From contig NZ_JAIQCL010000001.1 in the NCBI RefSeq assembly GCF_020023385.1, forward strand, positions 186,001 through 250,000: a stretch of 64,000 nt of DNA. The letters run 5' to 3'. Under the pieces are notes generated by a model that saw only the letters and a program-made list of their open reading frames with translations, was not told where the DNA came from and made no database searches. Position numbers and translations under genes: made by a program. Of this stretch, positions 8,837-17,070 are shown in pieces. Origin of the DNA: Planococcus circulans. Its GTDB lineage: Bacteria > Bacillota > Bacilli > Bacillales_A > Planococcaceae. Numbering within the stretch: the first letter of the stretch is position 1; every line of letters starts with the position of its first letter.

Positions 8837-10366
8837 TCATGTAGTCATCACTGGAATGATGCCGGTTTTTTTCTTGTATTCAGAAGTGATATCAGTGAAT
8901 GTACCAACGTAACGGACGACCTCACCTGTGTCATCCTTTACTGCACTGATATTCAACCATTGAAGGTACTCCTCACCATTTTTGCGCCGGTTCCAAATTT
9001 CCCCTTGCCACATTCCCTTCTGCTCAATTTCCTGCCACATTTCTTTGTAGAAGTCTTTTGGCTGTCTGTCGGATTTCATGATGCTTGGGTTTTGGCCGAT
9101 GACATCCGCTTCTTCAAAGCCAGTCAATTTAGTAAATGCCGGATTCACCGTTTTTATTTTCCCCGTAATGTCTGTCACTAAAATGCCCTGTCCGGTTGAC
9201 TTGAAAACTTCGGCTGCCAGCTGCAGACGATCCTGGTAGTACATCCAGACAACCAGCACGAGACTCGCCAGTGCAACTTGGGAGAGGAGCATGAATCCGA
9301 TTGAATATTGACCCGTGACTGAAAAGATAATCGACAGCATGATCGGTGGGAAAAATCCGCCGAGGCCACCCATCATGGATACGATTCCGTTTGCAATACC
9401 GGCCTGCTTATTGAAGTAAAACGGCACTAGTTTAAAGATGACGCCGTTGCCAATACCCGCACTTACTGCAATAGCCAGCGTACCGACTGTGTAAATTCCG
9501 ATTGTTGGAGAAAAAGCCAACACGATCGCGGCGATGGTATAGATGAAGAACGTCCCCATCAACAGCAACAAAGGCTGCAGTTTATCGGCAAGCCATCCGC
9601 CTATCGGCCGAAGAAAAGTCGCAAGTGCGATAAATCCGGCAGTCCGCATGCCAGCATCCACTTTTTCCAGTCCGAAATTGCTGACAAGGAAGTTGGGCAG
9701 ATAAATCGTAAATGCTACAAAAGAGCCGAAGGTGATGAAATAGAACAAGGAAAAGAACCAAAGTTTTTCATTTTTATAAACACCCTTAATCTGCTCAATA
9801 ATAGGGGTTTTCACTTTCGGTTCATGGCGGTCACCAAAGAAGAAATTCAATGCTGCAAAAATCAGCAACAGGATCAGGTAGATCTTGACAGTGTTTGACC
9901 AGCCAATCTGTGTGGCAATCAGTGGAGCAGAAAATGTAGTGACGGCTGTACCGATGTTACCGGCACCATAAATTCCGTTGACGAGTCCGTGTTTCTCTTT
10001 CGTATAGTATTTGGGAAGCGAGGTTACCCCTACTGAAAAGACTGCTCCCCCGATCCCCAGGAATAATCCACTGATGATGAGGTCTGTAAAACTGGAGGCT
10101 TCACTTAAGTAAAAGACCGGAAACAAAAGCAGGATAAAACTTACTAGAAAAATAATTCGCGCTCCAAAGACATTGGCGTAATAGCCAAGTGGAATCCGCA
10201 GAATGGAACCCAGCACAACAGGCACAGCGGTAACGATAGCCAGTCTTTCCGGAGCTATGGCTATATCTTCGCTGATAAATGGAATCAGGGAAGATATAAT
10301 CACCCACACCATAAAACCGACCACGAGATTCATTGTTTGAAGGGGCAATTGCAGTTTCTTAATCAT
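8837..10366 (-). CDS. narK: NarK-type nitrate/nitrite transporter fused to a PAS domain
   Basis: Residues 1 to about 378 are a 12-helix MFS transporter of the NarK family. Both nitrate signatures are visible: GIGGAVFSVGVTSLPKYY (helix 5) and GIANGIVSMMGGLGGFFPP (helix 11). From about residue 380 the frame continues without break into a PAS-plus-PAC domain (STGQGILVTD, NPAFTKLTGF, MWQGEIWNRRKNGE, YVGTFTDITSEYKKK) and ends at 509. NarK proteins normally stop after the last helix, so the cytoplasmic PAS extension is unusual. The ATG follows AAAGGTGATTTTG. Paired NreC-type palindromes lie upstream and moaA follows 60 bp downstream. The domain's ligand and effect on transport are unknown. Confidence 0.9.
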   Translation of the reverse strand: MIKKLQLPLQTMNLVVGFMVWVIISSLIPFISEDIAIAPERLAIVTAVPVVLGSILRIPLGYYANVFGARIIFLVSFILLLFPVFYLSEASSFTDLIISGLFLGIGGAVFSVGVTSLPKYYTKEKHGLVNGIYGAGNIGTAVTTFSAPLIATQIGWSNTVKIYLILLLIFAALNFFFGDRHEPKVKTPIIEQIKGVYKNEKLWFFSLFYFITFGSFVAFTIYLPNFLVSNFGLEKVDAGMRTAGFIALATFLRPIGGWLADKLQPLLLLMGTFFIYTIAAIVLAFSPTIGIYTVGTLAIAVSAGIGNGVIFKLVPFYFNKQAGIANGIVSMMGGLGGFFPPIMLSIIFSVTGQYSIGFMLLSQVALASLVLVVWMYYQDRLQLAAEVFKSTGQGILVTDITGKIKTVNPAFTKLTGFEEADVIGQNPSIMKSDRQPKDFYKEMWQEIEQKGMWQGEIWNRRKNGEEYLQWLNISAVKDDTGEVVRYVGTFTDITSEYKKKTGIIPVMTT

Positions 10367-10426
10367 CAAAATCACCTTTTCCACTGAATTTTCTTTACGA
10401 TTTTTTCATATTGATTCCCTGCCTTC

Positions 10427-10491
10427 ATTGTATCCCGAGAGTATCTGCATTTTAATAAGGGAGAGCCCTTCTACTGGGAGGGGAAACCCTT
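10427..10491 (-). promoter_or_regulatory. narK promoter with paired NreC-type palindromes
   Basis: A TACAAT -10 box lies at 10427-10432 (minus strand). Upstream are a perfect palindrome AAGGG-AGAG-CCCTT (10457-10470) and a second copy GAGGG-GAAA-CCCTT (10478-10491). Their centres are 21 bp apart, two helical turns; the proximal centre is 31.5 bp from the -10 box. The pattern resembles the staphylococcal NreC site (TAGGG-N4-CCCTA as I recall it), and nreC lies 1.7 kb away. Confidence 0.72.
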
Positions 10492-10498
10492 AAATTTA

Positions 10499-11420
10499 GA
10501 AAAGCGCAAGCGCCCGTATAGATTCGACGGGCATAAGACGATTTGGCGAAGTGGCGTTTTTTCAGCCACACAGCCAGAGTGGCTTATGTCCCTAGAATCT
10601 GGGCGCTGGAGTCTAGACAAATATGAAAAGTGCAAGCGCCCGTATAGTCCCGACCAGCGCTGGAGGCAATACCGGTAATGGCGTTCTTTGCCATTGTCGG
10701 TATTGCCGAAGCGACTCGAGGGACTGGGCGCTGGAGTCTAGACAAATAAGAAAAGTGCAAGCGCCCGTATAGTCCCGACCAGCGCTGGAGGCAATACCGG
10801 TAATGGCGTTCTTTGCCATTGTCGGTATTGCCGAAGCGACTCGAGGGACTGGGCGCTGGAGTCTAGACAAATAAGAAACGCGCAAGCGCCCGTATAGATT
10901 CGACGGGCATAGGACGAGCTGGCGAAGTGGCGTTTTTTCAGCCACACAGCCAGAGTGGCTTATGTCCCTAGAATCTGGGCGCTGGAGTCTAGACAAATAT
11001 GAAAAGTGCAAGCGCCCGTATAGTCCCGACCAGCGCTGGAGGCAATACCGGTAATGGCGTTCTTTGCCATTGTCGGTATTGCCGAAGCGACTCGAGGGAC
11101 TGGGCGCTGGAGTCTAGACAAATAAGAAAAGCGCAAGCGCCCGTATAGATTCGACGGGCATAGGACGAGCTGGCGAAGTGGCGTTTTTTCAGCCACACAG
11201 CCAGAGTGGCTTATGTCCCTAGAATCTGGGCGCTGGAGTCTACACAAATACGAAAAGCGCAAGCGCCCGTATAGATTCGACGGGCATAGGACGAGCTGGC
11301 GAAGTGGCGTTTTTTCAGCCACACAGCCAGAGTGGCTTATGTCCCTAGAATCTGGGCGCTGAAGTCTGGACAATCAAGAAAAGCGGAAGCGCCCTTGTAG
11401 TCCCGACCAGCTCTTGACCA
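10499..11420. repeat. Tandem array of seven ~125-bp structured repeats plus a partial eighth
   Basis: Units begin with GAAAAGYGCAAGCGCCC at 10499, 10625, 10750, 10875, 11001, 11126, 11252 and a truncated one at 11378. Two types occur in the order A-B-B-A-B-A-A-(b): type A is 126 bp, type B 125 bp. Both fold as one long hairpin. The outer stem AGCGCCC/GGGCGCT is shared; the next helix is AGATTC/GAATCT in A but AGTCCC/GGGACT in B; then GGGCATAAG/CTTATGTCC in A but GGCAATACCG/CGGTATTGCC in B. The compensating changes show that pairing is kept. Frames open through the array are by-products of the repeats and lack ribosome sites. Related copies lie at 45.4, 52.4 and 56.0 kb. Confidence 0.93.
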
Positions 11421-11422
11421 AT

Positions 11423-11468
11423 AAAAAAGGCTGTCCCAAAATCATTTTCCATGATTTTTAGGACAGCC
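11423..11468 (-). terminator. Rho-independent terminator after the nre-linked hemerythrin gene
   Basis: GGCTGTCC (11429-11436) pairs with GGACAGCC (11461-11468), extended by AAAATCA/TGATTTT, and is followed on the minus strand by a U run. It marks the end of the narGHJI-nreABC-hemerythrin transcript, just before the repeat array. Confidence 0.9.
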
Positions 11469-11478
11469 CCTCAATCTT

Positions 11479-12006
11479 TCAGGTGATAAGGGTATTCAGT
11501 TTTTTGTATAATTCATCCTGATCAGCTGCTTTCATGGCTTTTTCAGCCATCGGGAACAATACGGTTTCCTCTTTCATGAAATGGACCGTCAAGACTTCAA
11601 ATGCCTCTGCCGCATCCTGAGCAACTGTCTTCATCTGTTCCAATGTCAATAAGTCGATATTGTCACGGGTATGGTGAAAGAAATGACCGATATACGCATC
11701 GATTTCCTGATGCTCGTCTTGAATACCGACGAGCGGGCCCTGCTCGAATCCGATATAATTTCCTAATGCCGGAAAAAAGAATTCTTCTTCTTTGTCGGTA
11801 TGATTTTTAAAAGGCTCAATAAACTCAAAAAGTTTTTGGCGTAAAATCTTCATGTTTTCACGGCCAGCTTCCAGACTAAGCCCTTCATCTTCAAAAGATA
11901 GGACCAGCGCATGCCATTCATTCATTAAAAACGTTAAATAAGCATGTTCATTTTCCAATAGCCTCATACCGGGTTCCTTAAAACGAAGCTCCGATTTTTC
12001 TGTCAT
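11479..12006 (-). CDS. Hemerythrin-domain protein in the nre operon
   Basis: A 175-residue all-helical protein with the HHE cation-binding pattern: NEHAYLTFLMNEWHAL, then FKNHTDKEEEFFFPALG, DEHQEIDAYIGHFFHH and LTVHFMKEETVLFPMAEKAM. Such domains bind a di-iron site and handle O2, NO or iron. It starts 25 bp after the nreC stop and is the last gene before a terminator, so it is probably co-transcribed with nreABC. A TTG one codon upstream of the chosen ATG is an alternative start. A role in nitrosative-stress handling during nitrate respiration is inference from position; the protein is not a clear ScdA/YtfE orthologue. Confidence 0.85.
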   Translation of the reverse strand: MTEKSELRFKEPGMRLLENEHAYLTFLMNEWHALVLSFEDEGLSLEAGRENMKILRQKLFEFIEPFKNHTDKEEEFFFPALGNYIGFEQGPLVGIQDEHQEIDAYIGHFFHHTRDNIDLLTLEQMKTVAQDAAEAFEVLTVHFMKEETVLFPMAEKAMKAADQDELYKKLNTLIT

Positions 12007-12031
12007 CAAAAGACCAACTCCCAGCTTTTCG

Positions 12032-12679
12032 TCAAAAATTCAATAGTTTTTTCTTCAATACGTATTCCACTAATTCAGGTCTGCTCTTCAACTGGAGCTT
12101 TTCCATAATTTTTGCTTTATGCGCTTCGACCGTTTTCACAGAAATAAAGAGCTTTTGGGCAATTTCCTTATTGCCGTAGCCTTTTGCAACCAATGGCAGA
12201 ACTTCAATCTCCCGTTTGGACAATAATTCAAAAGGATCCGATTCTTTTGCTTTATGGTCTTTGTTGACTAATTCGCGGACCAATGAAGTAGCCATTTTGG
12301 GGTGAATATAAGTTCCGCCACTATAGATGACGCGAATAGCCTGAAGCAATTCTTCGTCCGGCGCACTTTTCAGCATATAACCTGAAGCGCCATTCTTTAA
12401 TACATGGAACAAATACTCTTCGTCATCATGCATCGTCAGCACAAGTATCTTGGTATCAGGAAAATCTTCCTTGATCTTCCCCGTCGCCACTAATCCGCTC
12501 TCGCCAGGCGGCATGCTCAAATCCAGCAGCAGCACATCCGGCTGATGCTTGGCTACCATTTGGTAAGCTTCAATTCCGTCAGCTGCCATGGCGATCACTT
12601 CCATATCCTCCTGAAAATTGAGGATCATCGAAAACCCGCTGCGTACAATCGCGTGGTCATCCGCTATGATTATCTTCAC
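12032..12679 (-). CDS. nreC: NreC oxygen/nitrate response regulator
   Basis: A 215-residue NarL/LuxR-type regulator. The receiver domain has the acidic pair ADDH near residue 7 and the phospho-acceptor Asp53 in [13 protein letters not shown]. The C-terminal helix-turn-helix is [43 protein letters not shown]. In staphylococci NreC, phosphorylated by NreB, activates nar, nir and narT genes. The start overlaps the nreB stop by 4 bp (ATGA), implying translational coupling. Candidate binding palindromes occur upstream of narK, narG and the divergent hemerythrin gene. Confidence 0.92.
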   Translation of the reverse strand: MKIIIADDHAIVRSGFSMILNFQEDMEVIAMAADGIEAYQMVAKHQPDVLLLDLSMPPGESGLVATGKIKEDFPDTKILVLTMHDDEEYLFHVLKNGASGYMLKSAPDEELLQAIRVIYSGGTYIHPKMATSLVRELVNKDHKAKESDPFELLSKREIEVLPLVAKGYGNKEIAQKLFISVKTVEAHKAKIMEKLQLKSRPELVEYVLKKKLLNF

Positions 12680-13752
12680 TTCGCCACCTCCCGCTTTTCG
12701 TCTAAAGGCACACGCAAATGCACAGTTGTTCCTTTACCGATTTCAGAATCGATGGTAACATTCCCCAATACCAATTCAGCTCGTTCGTTCATACCATATA
12801 GGCCAAGCCCCGTGCCCATCGGATGGTCTCCAACAATAAAACCGGCACCTTCGTCTTTTACATTCAACTGCAGGCTATCCCCTTCTTCGAACAGATGAAC
12901 TTGGATAGTTTCAACTTGCGCATATTTTATCGCATTCAAAACAGCTTCCTGGCAGATCCGATACAATACGGTTTCGACTTCATTTTCATAACGGGTCTGT
13001 TTGACCGTCGACTTAAAATCAATAGTTAAGCCGAAACTTTCCTCCACCCGTTTAAAGTGGGACCGGAAAGCCGCCTCCAGTCCAAAGTCATCAAGTGCTG
13101 AGGGACGCAGTTCTACAGACAGATTTCGGATATCGTCCATCAACCGGATCAATGTTGCCGTACTTTCGCTGGTTTTCTTCAAGACTTCTGTATCATTTGT
13201 CATATATTTGAGTGCCCGTAAATCCACGACCGCACTTAAAAGTTCCTGCGCAACGCTGTCATGCAGCTCTCTTGAAATCCGTTTACGTTCATTTTCTTGG
13301 GCTTTAATGACATTTTTCATCATTTTGTTTTGCTGCAGTTTGTTTTGTGTTTCAAATTGCATCGACAAATCCCTTAAGATAAAGACCCTCGTGCCTTTTT
13401 CCGCATCGATGACATGGAAGGTTGCTGCGTACGGAACAATGCCTTTTCCGACTGTTTCCAGAAAAACCTGAAAAGAGGTGAAGTCCTCATGATTGGAGCT
13501 TGTGAAATAACAGTCTTTGCAGGTTGTCAGATCGCTTTCGCTGGTATACCCACGGCAGACATTGCACAAGGCGTTTTCGGCTCCTTTTTTCAGCTGTTCC
13601 AGTACATGGTCATCCATTATATTTTCGGCTGCCGGGTTCATTGAAATGGTACTGCCTTCGCTTGTAAAAAAGAAAATCGCTTCTGTGCTGTTTTCGTACA
13701 TCTTCAGCATGAGGTCAATTAACTGATCTTTCCCCCCCGAAATCAATTCCAC
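12676..13752 (-). CDS. nreB: NreB oxygen-sensing histidine kinase
   Basis: Soluble 358-residue sensor kinase. The N-terminal PAS-like region carries the four-cysteine iron-sulfur motif: CNVC near residue 63 and CKDC about 14 residues later, matching the oxygen-labile cluster site of staphylococcal NreB. A HisKA_3 phospho-acceptor helix follows ([18 protein letters not shown], near residue 155), then a HATPase domain ([31 protein letters not shown]). There are no membrane helices. The GTG start at 13752 lies inside the nreA stop region (10-bp overlap), with AAGGA six bases upstream. Loss of the cluster in oxygen is expected to silence the kinase. Confidence 0.93.
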   Translation of the reverse strand: MELISGGKDQLIDLMLKMYENSTEAIFFFTSEGSTISMNPAAENIMDDHVLEQLKKGAENALCNVCRGYTSESDLTTCKDCYFTSSNHEDFTSFQVFLETVGKGIVPYAATFHVIDAEKGTRVFILRDLSMQFETQNKLQQNKMMKNVIKAQENERKRISRELHDSVAQELLSAVVDLRALKYMTNDTEVLKKTSESTATLIRLMDDIRNLSVELRPSALDDFGLEAAFRSHFKRVEESFGLTIDFKSTVKQTRYENEVETVLYRICQEAVLNAIKYAQVETIQVHLFEEGDSLQLNVKDEGAGFIVGDHPMGTGLGLYGMNERAELVLGNVTIDSEIGKGTTVHLRVPLDEKREVAK

Positions 13753-14201
13753 ATCAATTCCTTCCCGTCCAGCGTTCCTATATCGGATTTAGACATGCTG
13801 ATCAGCATCTGCAATCTTTCCGGTGTCATCAAATGGGGTTCCCTGAAGCCGCCCAACAGCACCCCTACCACTCTTCCGCTATGCCATAATGGAGCAGCGC
13901 CAATACTCTTTAGGTTTTCAAGTTTTAAGATAGGATAGTTGAATAAATCTTCCTTTGCTGCAAATTTTTCTACGTCTGCCACCAGTATAGGTTTGCCATT
14001 CTTAAAAACGCCCCCCGCAATTCCTTTGCCTGATTGCAGCACTACTTTTTTTATGCGTTCACTTATGTTGCCTGAAATGTATTGCCATTTTAATACATGC
14101 AAGTTTTCCGCCGGTTCGACCAAAGCAAGCGCAATAATATCACAACCAAGAGCTTCCCGGATTTTCTCAATCTGCAATTGGTATTCTTTTGTATAATCCA
14201 T
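13743..14201 (-). CDS. nreA: NreA nitrate-sensing GAF protein
   Basis: A single GAF domain of 152 residues. In staphylococci NreA binds nitrate and restrains NreB when nitrate is absent, so nar genes need both anoxia and nitrate. Typical segments here are WQYISGNISERIKKVVLQSGKGIAGGVFKNGKPI and KSIGAAPLWHSGRVVGVLLGG. I chose the ATG (MDYTKEYQ) six codons inside the longest frame because TAGGAGAC precedes it. It follows narI by 38 bp and overlaps nreB, so narGHJI and nreABC are probably one transcript. Confidence 0.9.
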   Translation of the reverse strand: MDYTKEYQLQIEKIREALGCDIIALALVEPAENLHVLKWQYISGNISERIKKVVLQSGKGIAGGVFKNGKPILVADVEKFAAKEDLFNYPILKLENLKSIGAAPLWHSGRVVGVLLGGFREPHLMTPERLQMLISMSKSDIGTLDGKELMWN

Positions 14202-14239
14202 GCTTTTGTCTCCTATCAAACTAAAAAGAAAGCTTCTCT

Positions 14240-14929
14240 TTAATTTGTTGGTTTATGTCTCCTGTACAGGATATAACTTCTGCCTACATAATTCAACGGT
14301 ACACTCCAAACATGTACGAGACGAGAAAATGGCCAAAAGGCGAATATCGCGAAACCGGTCAAAACATGGATTTTAAAAGATAAAGGCACTTCTGCCATGA
14401 TTGCTGGGTTAGCTTTAAAAAGAAAGAGATCACGGAACCATATGGAGACAGTCATCCGATAATCAAAATCCGGCTGCACCACATTCGTGACCAATGTGGC
14501 ATACATCCCGACGAAAACAATAAATAGAAGAAGAGCATTAACTGCCAAATCAGAAAAAGAACTCAATCTTCGGACGCTTGAGATGGAAAAACGCCGGAAG
14601 GTAAGGATAATCATACCGATCAAAGTCATGAAACCAAAAATGCCTCCGATGTAAATAGCTCCGATATGGTACAAATGATCATTGACTCCTACTGCATTCA
14701 TCCAGGCAATCGGGATGGCCAAGCCGCCGATATGGCCGAAAATCACCGGAATAATGCCCAGATGGAACAATAGGCTCCCTATCATCAACTGCTTTTTTTC
14801 TATAAATTCACTGGATTTTGCAGTCCAATGAAATTTATCAACGCGGTATCTATAGATATGGCCAAAAATGAAGATCGCCATGCACAGATAAGGAAAGACA
14901 ACCCAAATTAATCTATCGAGCGTTTCCAT
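14240..14929 (-). CDS. narI: Respiratory nitrate reductase gamma subunit (cytochrome b)
   Basis: Membrane subunit that oxidises menaquinol and passes electrons through two b-haems to NarH. The 229 residues contain about five hydrophobic helices starting with IWVVFPYLCMAIFIFGHIYRYR. Haem-ligand histidines are visible in FGHIYRY near residue 23, FHLGIIPVIFGHIGG near residue 60, and KIHVLTGFAIFAFWPFSRLVHVWS near residue 190. The start after AGGAGGTGCC overlaps the narJ end by 17 bp. Confidence 0.93.
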   Translation of the reverse strand: METLDRLIWVVFPYLCMAIFIFGHIYRYRVDKFHWTAKSSEFIEKKQLMIGSLLFHLGIIPVIFGHIGGLAIPIAWMNAVGVNDHLYHIGAIYIGGIFGFMTLIGMIILTFRRFSISSVRRLSSFSDLAVNALLLFIVFVGMYATLVTNVVQPDFDYRMTVSIWFRDLFLFKANPAIMAEVPLSFKIHVLTGFAIFAFWPFSRLVHVWSVPLNYVGRSYILYRRHKPTN

Positions 14930-15491
14930 CGACAGGCACCTCCTGCTCAATACAGGCCTTGAACGTTTCGCGCAAACCTTTGACAAGATGGAAATATGGA
15001 CTGTCTTTTTTCTCAAGCGATTTCAGCAGATGATAAGTTCCATCCTCCAGAACGGCAATCAGCATCTGGAAACTCTGGGGCGCCCGGGGATCTCCCAGCC
15101 ACTCAGCTGCGTATAGAAACTCGCAGATGAGCGGCAGGAAATCGGACAATTCCGTATCCGGCATTTCGAGTCCGAACATTTCATACGAGACCTTCAGCTT
15201 GGCAAGCATCTGACCCCGTTCTTTGGCATCCTCAAACTTGAAATAAGTCATAAACAAGGTGCTGTCTTTGTCAAAATCAAAAATGTCCGTATACATTTCC
15301 TGTATTTGATCCAAACTCAATTTATGCATCAGTTCCCAGTATCGCTGAACATATTCATGTGCCGGATGATCCTCATCAAATGATTCTTCAATCAGTGATG
15401 GATGAAAATCCAGTTTTTGCGGATAGGTCAGGTGATGGGCATAAAAACCGAATGAGAGTTTATAATGATATAGTTTCTCTAAATTAATCAC
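14913..15491 (-). CDS. narJ: Nitrate reductase assembly chaperone NarJ
   Basis: System-specific chaperone that helps insert the molybdenum cofactor and iron-sulfur centres into NarG before membrane attachment; it is not part of the final enzyme. The helical TorD/NarJ-type protein shows MFGLEMPDTELSDFLPLICEFLYAAEWLGDP. The frame is open far upstream inside narH. I prefer the GTG at 15491, which overlaps the narH stop by 8 bp after a GGGGGT site and gives 192 residues, near the family norm. An ATG at 15521 (202 residues) is the alternative. Confidence 0.88.
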   Translation of the reverse strand: MINLEKLYHYKLSFGFYAHHLTYPQKLDFHPSLIEESFDEDHPAHEYVQRYWELMHKLSLDQIQEMYTDIFDFDKDSTLFMTYFKFEDAKERGQMLAKLKVSYEMFGLEMPDTELSDFLPLICEFLYAAEWLGDPRAPQSFQMLIAVLEDGTYHLLKSLEKKDSPYFHLVKGLRETFKACIEQEVPVDGNAR

Positions 15492-17070
15492 GCCATATAC
15501 CCCCGTAGAAGTTTTCTTCATAAATTTCTTTTCCTGTTTTCGTAGCTGTCCCAGTTGGGCTTGGCGTTGCAGGACCGCAACTGTCGCAGGATCCACCGGA
15601 ATCGGTTCCCCATCCTCCCATTCCTTCTGTATCGAAGCCTTCCATTCCTTGCGCACGGTACGGATTGACCCGCCCTTCTCTATGCGTACTTGGAATGACA
15701 AAACGGTCTTCATATTTGGCGATTGCCAATAGCCGGTACATTTTCTCGGTCTGATGGGCTGTCATGCCAATCCGTTCCAGGCGGCTTTCGTCAAATTCCT
15801 TGCCGGTTGTTTTGGCGCGCATATATGAACGCATCATCGCCATGCGCTGCAGTGATTTCTTAACTGTTTCCGTATCACCGGCAGTCAGCATATTCGCCAA
15901 ATACTGGATCGGCGTCCGCATTTCTTCGATCGCCGGGAAAATCATATCCGGATTTTTAATGGAATCTTTGCCTTCGAAATAATTCATGATCGGGCTGAGC
16001 GGCGGCACGTACCAGACCATCGGCAAGGTGCGGTATTCCGGATGGAGTGGGAAAGCGAGTTGATGCTCAATCGCCAGCTTATAAACGGGCGAATTCTGCG
16101 CCGCTTCTATCCAGTCCTCCGAAATGCCGTCTTTTCGTGCCAAAGCAATCATTTCAGGGTCAAACGGGTCGATGAATAAGTCACATTGTGCTTTGTATAG
16201 ATCTTTCTCATCTGGAGTGGAAGCCACTTCCAGTACACGGTCTGCATCATATAGAAGAACTCCTAAATAACGGATGCGGCCTGTGCAGGTTTCCGAACAA
16301 ACCGTCGGCAGCCCCGCTTCGATCCGCGGGAAGCAGAATGTGCATTTCTCTGCTTTATTGGTCTGCCAGTTAAAGTAAACTTTCTTGTAAGGACAGCCTG
16401 TCATGCAATAGCGCCAGCCCCGGCAAGCTTCCTGGTCGACCAGGACGATGCCGTCTTCTTCACGTTTGTAAATCGCACCAGAAGGACATGAGGCTACACA
16501 GCTTGGGTTCAGGCAGTGTTCGCAAAGCCTCGGCAAATAAACCATGAATGCCTTATCGAAATTGAATTTGATTTCTTCTTCGATTTTTTGGATATTGGGA
16601 TCCAGCGGTCCCGTAATATGTGCTCCCGCCAGATCATCTTCCCAGTTCGGGCCCCATTCAAGGTCCATTTTTTTGCCAGTGATGGCTGAATGAGCACGAG
16701 CAACTGGTGAATGCTCCAATTCACCGGCATTGGTCAAATGTTCATAATTATATGTCCAAGGCTCGTAATAATCCTTCATTTCCGGCATATCCGGGTTGTA
16801 AAAGATTTTCCCCAAGGCGACTTTCGATAATTTATTTCCTGACTTCAGTTCTAACTTCCCCTTGCGGAGCTGCCAGCCGCCTTTATAAAGCTCCTGATCT
16901 TCCCAGCGCTTCGGATACCCGATCCCCGGTTTAGTTTCTACATTGTTGAACCACATATATTCTGCGCCTTTACGGTTGGTCCAAGTGGTCTTGCACGTGA
17001 CACTGCACGTATGGCATCCGATACATTTATCCAGGTTCATCACCATTGCTACTTGCGCTTTAATCTTCAA
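15484..17070 (-). CDS. narH: Respiratory nitrate reductase beta subunit
   Basis: Electron-transfer subunit with four iron-sulfur clusters, moving electrons from NarI to NarG on the cytoplasmic face. The 528 residues contain the expected cysteine groups: CIGCHTCSVTC near residue 13, CEHCLNPSCVASCP near residue 180, CRGWRYCMTGCPYKK near residue 213, and KAEKCTFCFPR with a later CSETC. The W in CRGWRYC is the feature that gives a [3Fe-4S] centre. The TTG start at 17070 is nine bases after AAGGAGG and lies inside the narG 3' end (11-bp overlap). The C-terminus is rich in Gly and Cys (GGSCDSCGPATPS). Confidence 0.95.
   Translation of the reverse strand: MKIKAQVAMVMNLDKCIGCHTCSVTCKTTWTNRKGAEYMWFNNVETKPGIGYPKRWEDQELYKGGWQLRKGKLELKSGNKLSKVALGKIFYNPDMPEMKDYYEPWTYNYEHLTNAGELEHSPVARAHSAITGKKMDLEWGPNWEDDLAGAHITGPLDPNIQKIEEEIKFNFDKAFMVYLPRLCEHCLNPSCVASCPSGAIYKREEDGIVLVDQEACRGWRYCMTGCPYKKVYFNWQTNKAEKCTFCFPRIEAGLPTVCSETCTGRIRYLGVLLYDADRVLEVASTPDEKDLYKAQCDLFIDPFDPEMIALARKDGISEDWIEAAQNSPVYKLAIEHQLAFPLHPEYRTLPMVWYVPPLSPIMNYFEGKDSIKNPDMIFPAIEEMRTPIQYLANMLTAGDTETVKKSLQRMAMMRSYMRAKTTGKEFDESRLERIGMTAHQTEKMYRLLAIAKYEDRFVIPSTHREGRVNPYRAQGMEGFDTEGMGGWGTDSGGSCDSCGPATPSPTGTATKTGKEIYEENFYGGIWRD

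Noticed and set aside
10613..11373. Several overlapping 69-137 codon minus-strand frames encoding repetitive Ser/Arg-rich peptides
   Set aside because: They are frames kept open by the 125-bp repeats, with identical blocks in different phases and no ribosome sites. The structure of the DNA repeat explains them.
10499..11420. CRISPR array
   Set aside because: Units are about 125 bp with no unique spacers between them, and no cas gene is nearby.
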